Shown here: piece by piece, positions 58,306 to 64,000 of the stretch
Position numbering within the stretch: the first letter of the stretch is position 1
How the letters are laid out: each line of letters starts with the position of its first letter
From: Prochlorococcus marinus XMU1419
GTDB lineage: Bacteria; Cyanobacteriota; Cyanobacteriia; PCC-6307; Cyanobiaceae
DNA: 64,000 nucleotides
Assembly: GCF_017695955.1 (NCBI RefSeq)
Contig: NZ_JAAORO010000002.1
Coordinates: forward strand, 310,001 to 374,000
Direction: 5' to 3'
The notes under the pieces: generated by a model
The model's database searches: none
Seen by the model: only the letters and a program-made list of their open reading frames with translations
What the model was told of the DNA's origin: nothing
Program-made: the position numbers and the translations under genes

Positions 58306-59934
58306 ATGTCAAAAGATCCTGGAAGAATTTTGATATTTGATACAACTCTTCGAGATGGAGAGCAATCTCCTGGTGCGAGTTTAAATCTTGAAGAAAAACT
58401 TGCTATAGCTCATCAATTAGCAAGATTAGGGGTTGATGTCATTGAGGCTGGATTCCCTTTCGCAAGTCCAGGAGATTTTAAAGCTGTTAATAAAATTGCC
58501 AATGCCGTAGGGAAAGAACATGGGCCAACAATATGCGGTTTAGCTAGAGCATCAAAAGGAGATATAAAAGCATGTTACGAAGCAGTAAGTCCAGCTCCCA
58601 AGAAAAGAATTCATACTTTTATTGCTACAAGTGATATCCATCTTAAACATAAACTTAAAAAATCTAGAAAAGATGTTCTTCAAATAGTTCCAGCAATGGT
58701 TAATTATGCAAAATCATTGGTAGATGATATTGAGTTTTCTTGTGAAGATGCCTCGAGGAGTGATCCTGATTTTTTATACGAAGTGATTCAACTAGCAATT
58801 TCTGCAGGAGCGACAACAATAAATATCCCCGATACTGTTGGATTTACAACTCCTAGTGAATTTGGCAAACTAATTGCAGATATAAATAAAAATGTTCCAA
58901 ATATTGATGAAGCAGTAATCTCGGTTCATGGTCATAATGATTTAGGTTTAGCAGTTGCCAATTTTCTTGAGGCAGTAAAAAATGGAGCAAGACAATTAGA
59001 ATGTACTATTAATGGAATTGGAGAAAGAGCTGGAAATGCTTCTTTAGAAGAATTAGTGATGGCATTGCATGTTAGGAAAAGTTTTTTTAATAGTTTTTTC
59101 AAAAGAAACCACGATTCACCAACTCCTCTTACGGCTATAAGAACTGAAGAGATAACAAAAACCTCAAGGCTTGTTTCCAACTTAACTGGAATGACTGTAC
59201 AACCTAATAAAGCAATTGTAGGAGCCAACGCATTTGCCCATGAGTCAGGAATTCATCAGGATGGAGTATTAAAAAATAGACTCACTTACGAAATTATCGA
59301 TGCCAAAACCGTCGGTTTGAGTGATAACAAAATATCTTTGGGAAAACTTAGTGGAAGAAGTGCAGTAAGAGCAAGATTAGAAGAAATGGGATATGACTTG
59401 AGTAGGGAAGACTTAAATGATGCTTTTGCTCGTTTTAAGGATTTAGCTGACAGGAAAAGAGAAATTACTGATAGAGATTTAGAAGCAATTGTAAGTGAAC
59501 AAGTTCAGCTTCCAGAAGCTAAATTTCAATTAAGTCTGGTACAAGTAAGTTGCGGTAATGAATCTAAACCTACAGCCACCATAACTCTTCTAAACACAGA
59601 AGATAACACGGAGGATACAGCCGTGGCACTTGGTACTGGACCTGTTGATGCAGTGTGTGAGGCTCTTAATGCACTAGCAAAGGTCCCTAATGAGTTAATA
59701 GAGTTTTCAGTAAAATCAGTGACAGAAGGTATTGATGCACTAGGTGAAGTAACAATAAGAATAAGAAGGGATAATAAGATATATTCTGGTCATTCTGCTG
59801 ACACGGATGTTGTTGTTGCGGCTGCTAATGCTTACGTTAATGCCTTAAATAGGCTTGTATTTTCTGAGAAAAAAAGTTCAATCCACCCACAGTTTGATAA
59901 TTTAGAAAGTTCTGAGAAAGAAATTTCAATTTAA
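58306..59934 (+). CDS. leuA: 2-isopropylmalate synthase
   Basis: First step of leucine synthesis: acetyl-CoA plus 2-ketoisovalerate. The N-terminal signature [13 protein letters not shown], the metal site [14 protein letters not shown] and HESGIHQDG lie in the TIM barrel; a C-terminal LeuA regulatory domain (about residues 390-520) binds leucine. 542 residues, normal for the long form. ATG start with a likely promoter about 15-20 nt upstream (TATATT near 58289). Confidence 0.97.
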   Translation: MSKDPGRILIFDTTLRDGEQSPGASLNLEEKLAIAHQLARLGVDVIEAGFPFASPGDFKAVNKIANAVGKEHGPTICGLARASKGDIKACYEAVSPAPKKRIHTFIATSDIHLKHKLKKSRKDVLQIVPAMVNYAKSLVDDIEFSCEDASRSDPDFLYEVIQLAISAGATTINIPDTVGFTTPSEFGKLIADINKNVPNIDEAVISVHGHNDLGLAVANFLEAVKNGARQLECTINGIGERAGNASLEELVMALHVRKSFFNSFFKRNHDSPTPLTAIRTEEITKTSRLVSNLTGMTVQPNKAIVGANAFAHESGIHQDGVLKNRLTYEIIDAKTVGLSDNKISLGKLSGRSAVRARLEEMGYDLSREDLNDAFARFKDLADRKREITDRDLEAIVSEQVQLPEAKFQLSLVQVSCGNESKPTATITLLNTEDNTEDTAVALGTGPVDAVCEALNALAKVPNELIEFSVKSVTEGIDALGEVTIRIRRDNKIYSGHSADTDVVVAAANAYVNALNRLVFSEKKSSIHPQFDNLESSEKEISI

Positions 59935-60028
59935 TCATTTAAATTTAATTATTTCATAGGATTATTAAATGATCTTAAAATAAGCCCCGTAATACTGTAG
60001 ATTTATCTAATAGTTAAAGCAGTAAATA

Positions 60029-60421
60029 ATGAGAGAAAGGTTACTTGGATATTGGGCACTTTCATGGGTTGGGTTAATCAGCAATATAATCGCTCTTCCA
60101 ATAATCGCAGTAATAATAAGTTTTGGACCTCCACTAAAAGTAGCAAACATTACTCTTGCCATAAGCCTTGGCTGGCCTGCTGCGATAGTTGGAATAGTTT
60201 CTTCAGCAGCTCTTTTAGCAGAGAGGAAATGGGGAGTAACCTTAACTTTAGTATCTCTATCAATGGTAATTTCAGGAATGGGTCCTTATGCAATAGTAAG
60301 GCTTATAACTCTTCAAGACATTTTTGGAATTGGTGGATTTACACTTTTAACAACATTATTAAGCACTTTAGCTCTTGTATATTGGTGTAATCCAAAACAT
60401 CGAAGAAGTATAAGACTATAG
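60029..60421 (+). CDS. Membrane protein of unknown function, 130 aa
   Basis: ATG start. Four predicted transmembrane helices: LSWVGLISNIIALPIIAVIISF, then ITLAISLGWPAAIVGIVSSAAL, then WGVTLTLVSLSMVISGM and FTLLTTLLSTLALVYW. The tail is basic (NPKHRRSIRL). The family is not recognised. It lies 95 nt after leuA and convergent with the HD-domain gene. An overlapping frame (60052-60390) is low-complexity and not real. Confidence 0.7.
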   Translation: MRERLLGYWALSWVGLISNIIALPIIAVIISFGPPLKVANITLAISLGWPAAIVGIVSSAALLAERKWGVTLTLVSLSMVISGMGPYAIVRLITLQDIFGIGGFTLLTTLLSTLALVYWCNPKHRRSIRL

Positions 60422-60434
60422 AAAATAAAGTCAA

Positions 60435-61907
60435 TTAAGAAAAAGTATTATTCTTTGTTGTTGGGTACTGAATTCTTCTATGTCTAATTCTTTTCCAAAC
60501 ATTCAAGAACGCCCTTTTTATTAAAAAAATTTCTCCCTGCGATAAATTACTATCCTCTAGTTGGCCATCTTTTTTTCGTGAGTAAATAATTTTAGATATT
60601 GTTTCAAAAGCTTCATTATCAGATGCATTAATATTCATAGCTCTTAGTGCTGCTTCACATCCATCAGCAAGCATTAAAATAGCTGTCTCTTTTGACTGAG
60701 GAATAGGCCCTTTGTATCTAAAGTCCTCTTCGTTGATCTTAAGATTTTTTTCTTGAGCTTTATGAAAAAAATATCCCATTTTTAGAGTGCCTTGATGTTC
60801 TGGAATAAAATTGGCTATTGGTATAGGTAGTCGATTTTTTCTTGCAAACTTTAATCCTTCATCAACATGGGCCTGTAATACTTCTGCACTTTTAGCAGGA
60901 TCATCTATTTCGTCATGTGGATTCTTTGAACCATCCTGATTTTCAATAAACCAATTAGGAGCATGTAATTTACCAACATCATGATATAAAGCTCCAGTTT
61001 TAATAAGATCAATGTCACCACCAATCATTCTTGTTGCTTCCTCTGCCAAACCACATATCAGTAAAGTATGCTCAAACGTACCAGGAGCTTCAAGAGACAA
61101 TCTTCTGATTAGAGGTTTCTCTTTATCTGCTAATTCAAGTAATCTTGCTTTAGTTAATAATCCAAATATCGATTCAAAAATAGGAATAAATAAAATAGTA
61201 AAAAGCATTACTATTGCCAATAACAAGGAATCAGAAAATATATCCCCGTTTGCAAAAACAAAATTTTGCTTATTAATAAGTGATATCTTATCTTTTCCTA
61301 TCAATATCCATTGACTCAAGAACGACCCGATAGGAACAAAAATTGATAGTTGAAGTAACTGAGCTCTACTTCTTATTCTCCCTCCAAGTAGAGATACTAC
61401 TGAGGCACATACTAATAAAATAAAAAATAGATTATTATTTATAGCAACTGCTGGGTCTGGCCAACTAAGGCTTGCTATTGATACCCAAGCTAAAGCTGTT
61501 ATACTTCCCATTCCTTGAGATATTATTAACGCCGGTGGAATTATCATAGACAATGGACTTATGGTTGAAGCTAAGGTAAATTTCGTTACTTGTACTGCTA
61601 AAAGAAGAGTAATGATCAAGATGATCTGTCTTGAAGAAATTGTGGGGTTCTCTTTTTTTGAAACTAATATCAAAATTCCGGAACTAATAAGTATTTCAGT
61701 AAAGGTTAAAAACCAAGAAAAAATATCTGCGAAATTTAAAGGCGAGAAAAGAAGTAGTTTATATGAAGAAATTATTGAAATTAAAATGCATAATAAAAAA
61801 ATTATGAGATTATCTATTCTTGAAATCTTAGTTGGTTGTTTCAATGGAACTTGACTTCGCCTCCACAGATAAAATAATTTCTTTAAGGTAGTTGTGATGT
61901 TTTGCAC
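60435..61907 (-). CDS. 7TM-HD family membrane phosphohydrolase
   Basis: Seven to eight N-terminal hydrophobic helices (about residues 30-245) precede a cytosolic HD domain. Motifs are FEHTLLICGLAEEATRMIGG, GALYHDVGKLHAPNWF (His-Asp), PEHQGTLKMGYF and LADGCEAALRAM. Families with this plan include c-di-AMP phosphodiesterase (PgpH). The extracellular sensor domain of full PgpH is not present here; the 490 residues begin with helices. Substrate not proven. GTG or ATG start gives MQNITTTLKKLF; divergent from folD. Confidence 0.88.
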   Translation of the reverse strand: MQNITTTLKKLFYLWRRSQVPLKQPTKISRIDNLIIFLLCILISIISSYKLLLFSPLNFADIFSWFLTFTEILISSGILILVSKKENPTISSRQIILIITLLLAVQVTKFTLASTISPLSMIIPPALIISQGMGSITALAWVSIASLSWPDPAVAINNNLFFILLVCASVVSLLGGRIRSRAQLLQLSIFVPIGSFLSQWILIGKDKISLINKQNFVFANGDIFSDSLLLAIVMLFTILFIPIFESIFGLLTKARLLELADKEKPLIRRLSLEAPGTFEHTLLICGLAEEATRMIGGDIDLIKTGALYHDVGKLHAPNWFIENQDGSKNPHDEIDDPAKSAEVLQAHVDEGLKFARKNRLPIPIANFIPEHQGTLKMGYFFHKAQEKNLKINEEDFRYKGPIPQSKETAILMLADGCEAALRAMNINASDNEAFETISKIIYSRKKDGQLEDSNLSQGEIFLIKRAFLNVWKRIRHRRIQYPTTKNNTFS

Positions 61908-61981
61908 AGAATATAAATAAATCTATTTGAATAATTTAAAATTATAGGCATGCTAGGTGTAAAAAGGAGATGTTTTTCTAA

Positions 61982-62878
61982 ATGTCATTAAAATTAGACG
62001 GCAAAAAATTATCCCTTGAAATTGAAGAAAGATTAAATGACTATATCTCTAGTAATAAAAAATTTGCGAAAAGAGCTCCCGGTTTAGCTGTAATAAGAAT
62101 AGGTGATGATCCTGCAAGTGGGGTTTACGTTAATAACAAGGAAAAAGCATGTTCAAGGATTGGAATAAAGAGCTTTATCTTTCATCTAAGAGATAGTGTA
62201 GAGCAAAAAGAAGTTGAACAATTAATAACCAAACTTAATTCTGATAATGATATTGATGGCATGTTGCTACAACTTCCCATCCCTAAAAAGTTTGATGAGC
62301 AGAAACTTATCAGCCATATTAATCCGAGCAAAGATGTAGATGGATTAAATGAGATAAACATAGGCAAATTAGTGAAAAATGAGCCTGCGATGAGATCATG
62401 CACACCTGCAGGAATTATTAATTTATTAAGATCCCAAAATATTACAATTGAAGGCAAGAAAATTGTTGTTATTGGGAGAAGTTTGCTTGTTGGGAAACCA
62501 CTATCACTTATGTTATTAAATTTAAATGGCACTGTAACAATGACTCATTCAAAAACTTTGAATTTGAATAAAGTCTGTAGAGAAGCCGATATCCTAATTG
62601 CGGCTGCAGGAAAACCCAATCTTGTAGATTCGAGTTTTGTGAAAGAAGGAGCAGTAATTATTGATGTTGGAATACATAGATTAAAAAGTTCCGATAAAAA
62701 TCAAACCAGATTATGTGGCGATGTATTATTAGAAGATGTCATTTCTAAAGTATTTGCTTACACACCTGTACCAGGAGGTGTTGGACCAATGACAGTAACA
62801 ATGTTACTTGTAAATACTATTTTTAGCTGGCAAAAACAATTTGGTTTATCATCAAATCTTAATGACCTTTTGCCATAA
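61982..62878 (+). CDS. folD: Methylenetetrahydrofolate dehydrogenase/cyclohydrolase FolD
   Basis: Bifunctional one-carbon enzyme. The active-site Tyr is in [16 protein letters not shown] with Lys; [11 protein letters not shown] and [10 protein letters not shown] are typical; the NADP site is [18 protein letters not shown]. The tail is [16 protein letters not shown]. 298 residues, normal. ATG start with an AGGAG-like site; 37 nt before the prenyl synthase, same strand. Confidence 0.97.
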   Translation: MSLKLDGKKLSLEIEERLNDYISSNKKFAKRAPGLAVIRIGDDPASGVYVNNKEKACSRIGIKSFIFHLRDSVEQKEVEQLITKLNSDNDIDGMLLQLPIPKKFDEQKLISHINPSKDVDGLNEINIGKLVKNEPAMRSCTPAGIINLLRSQNITIEGKKIVVIGRSLLVGKPLSLMLLNLNGTVTMTHSKTLNLNKVCREADILIAAAGKPNLVDSSFVKEGAVIIDVGIHRLKSSDKNQTRLCGDVLLEDVISKVFAYTPVPGGVGPMTVTMLLVNTIFSWQKQFGLSSNLNDLLP

Positions 62879-62915
62879 ACTCTACGATGAAAAAAATTTT
62901 TACTAAAGATAAAAA

Positions 62916-63818
62916 ATGACTGAAGTTATAAATAATATTTCTGATTTTGAAAAGTATCTTAAAAACACAAAAAAAGTTGTAGAAGAGGCACTTGATTTTT
63001 CATTGGGCCCTGAGAATCCAGAAACTTTAAGAGAATCAATGAGATATTCCCTTTTAGCTGGAGGGAAAAGAATACGTCCAATTTTATGTTTAGCATCTTG
63101 CTCACTGGCTGGAGGAGATCCCTCTCTTGCTGTTCCTACTGCAGTAGCGATAGAAATGATCCATACAATGTCCTTGATTCATGATGATCTGCCCGCTATG
63201 GATAATGATGACTTGAGGAGAGGTAGGCCGACAAATCATAAAGTATATGGAGATGCAATAGCTATTCTTGCAGGTGATGCTTTATTAACAAGGGCCTTTG
63301 AAATGGTCTCTTTAAGAAGCCCTGGGGTTGATCCAAAAAGATTATTAAATGTAGTTGGCGAATTATCCCTAGTTGCTGGTGCACCAGGCCTGGTTGGGGG
63401 ACAAGTTGTTGATTTAGAATGCGAAGGTAAAGAAGTCGACCTTAAAACTCTCGAATATATTCATCTTCATAAGACTGGGGCTTTATTAAAGGCTTGCGTA
63501 AGAACAGGCGCGATGATCGCAGGTGCAAACGAAAAACTATTACAAGCCCTAACAACATATGCAGAGGGAATTGGTTTAGCATTCCAAATAATAGATGATA
63601 TTCTTGATTTAACTTCCAGCAGTGAAAAGCTTGGTAAAACTGCCGGCAAAGATCTTTTAGCTGACAAAACTACTTACCCTAAATTACTTGGGATGGAGGA
63701 GTCAAAGAAAAGAGCATTTGATTTGGTTGAAAAAGCAAAAAAAGCAATTAAACCCTGGGGTCCAGATGCAAAATATCTTTTATCTCTAGCCGACTTTATT
63801 ACAAATAGAGACAGATAA
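62916..63818 (+). CDS. crtE: Geranylgeranyl (or farnesyl) diphosphate synthase
   Basis: Trans-prenyl synthase that makes the C15/C20 chains used for carotenoids, chlorophyll phytol and quinones. The first Asp-rich motif is [17 protein letters not shown], the second is [11 protein letters not shown], and the substrate regions are GGKRIRP and [11 protein letters not shown]. 300 residues. The chain-length region before the first motif ([11 protein letters not shown]) fits a GGPP-type cyanobacterial enzyme; product length is inferred. ATG start; followed by the DUF212 gene 12 nt later. Confidence 0.93.
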   Translation: MTEVINNISDFEKYLKNTKKVVEEALDFSLGPENPETLRESMRYSLLAGGKRIRPILCLASCSLAGGDPSLAVPTAVAIEMIHTMSLIHDDLPAMDNDDLRRGRPTNHKVYGDAIAILAGDALLTRAFEMVSLRSPGVDPKRLLNVVGELSLVAGAPGLVGGQVVDLECEGKEVDLKTLEYIHLHKTGALLKACVRTGAMIAGANEKLLQALTTYAEGIGLAFQIIDDILDLTSSSEKLGKTAGKDLLADKTTYPKLLGMEESKKRAFDLVEKAKKAIKPWGPDAKYLLSLADFITNRDR

Positions 63819-63830
63819 ATAGTTTAATTT

Positions 63831-64000
63831 ATGTCTGAGTTTTTTGCCTTTTTTAACAATTCAGTTCTTTTCTGGAGTTTATTATCATGTTTACTTGCTC
63901 AATTTTTTAAAATCATATTCAATTTTTTATCAAATGGAGAGATAAGATTTGGGATTATGTTTGAGACTGGTGGTATGCCTTCAAGTCATTCCGCATTAAT
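63831..64000 (+). CDS. DUF212 / divergent PAP2-family membrane protein, start only
   Basis: The first 56 codons are in the window: MSEFFAFFNNSVLFWSLLSC (first helix), then FKIIFNFLSNGEIRF and METGG-like FETGGMPSSHSAL, the motif of the DUF212 divergent PAP2 family with Ser-Ser-His. It runs off the window end. Probably in one operon with the prenyl diphosphate synthase. Family members may act as prenyl-phosphate phosphatases; not shown here. Confidence 0.85.
   Translation, partial: MSEFFAFFNNSVLFWSLLSCLLAQFFKIIFNFLSNGEIRFGIMFETGGMPSSHSAL

Noticed and set aside
60052-60390. Overlapping plus-strand frame of 112 residues
   Set aside because: Asn/Ser/Trp-rich low-complexity translation inside the four-helix membrane gene; no family character.

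Overview
The window looks like chromosomal DNA of a high-light-adapted Prochlorococcus. It is very AT-rich, intergenic gaps are short, and it carries cyanobacterial core genes (chlI, petG, a CytM-type cytochrome, lycopene cyclase, two fibrillin/PAP proteins, a Psb34-like protein, DUF2839, DUF1400 and DUF3303 proteins). It also carries the Yfr1 regulatory RNA between trxA and guaB, its known position in marine picocyanobacteria. I see no tRNA, rRNA, CRISPR array, insertion sequence, phage gene or integrase.

Layout. (1) About 0.1-24.7 kb is a belt of small proteins. A few recognisable genes (pepN, purT, glutathione peroxidase, dusB, a hotdog thioesterase, a membrane-anchored Mrr-type nuclease, MAPEG, two PAP/fibrillins, OsmC, DUF1499) are scattered among many proteins of 33-100 residues, most with one membrane segment. 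Many are too short for ordinary ORF calling and are listed here from direct reading. The belt holds a TatA/B-like gene broken by an 8-base loss inside a 57-base tandem repeat. At 23.4-23.8 kb, a 500-base gene-free stretch encodes two putative minus-strand small RNAs: one of the Yfr2 type and one carrying the 14-nt Yfr1 core in a hairpin loop. (2) 24.7-30.4 kb is a zinc-homeostasis block: ZnuB, Zur, ZnuC and ZnuA with a perfect 17-bp Zur-type palindrome, then a COG0523 GTPase with its own weaker box, then an overlapping WD40 protein. (3) 30.5-32 kb holds a candidate structured RNA with a strong terminator and more small proteins. (4) 32.1-35.4 kb is the conserved ATP-grasp / alpha-E / transglutaminase trio, followed by a cupin-like and a pentapeptide-repeat protein. 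(5) 36.6-44.1 kb has a PfkB sugar kinase, an MFS exporter, a DUF1400 hydrolase and a two-component peptide/nickel-type ABC remnant (binding protein plus one permease). (6) 44.2-64 kb is dense core metabolism: hom, sufE, formyl-THF cyclo-ligase, ruvC, chlI, a SpoU methyltransferase, cytM-like, petG, rsmD, hisH, trxA, Yfr1, guaB, gyrA, lycopene cyclase, GH57 glucan enzyme, leuA, an HD-domain membrane phosphohydrolase, folD, a prenyl diphosphate synthase and the start of a DUF212 protein.

Working together. The zinc block is a self-contained regulon: sensor, importer, metal-handling GTPase and a WD40 partner. folD, 5-formyl-THF cyclo-ligase and formate-dependent PurT all touch one-carbon and purine supply. 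Lycopene cyclase and prenyl diphosphate synthase serve carotenoid and isoprenoid synthesis. ChlI, PetG, the CytM-like cytochrome and the Psb34-like protein serve photosynthesis.

Most interesting: the paired Yfr2-like and Yfr1-core RNAs at 23.5-23.8 kb, the frameshifted TatA/B-like repeat gene, zur lying antisense between znuC and znuB, the unassigned structured RNA at 30.8-31.1 kb, and the dense set of uncharacterised micro-membrane proteins. All calls come from reading the sequence. No database search or folding calculation was run.
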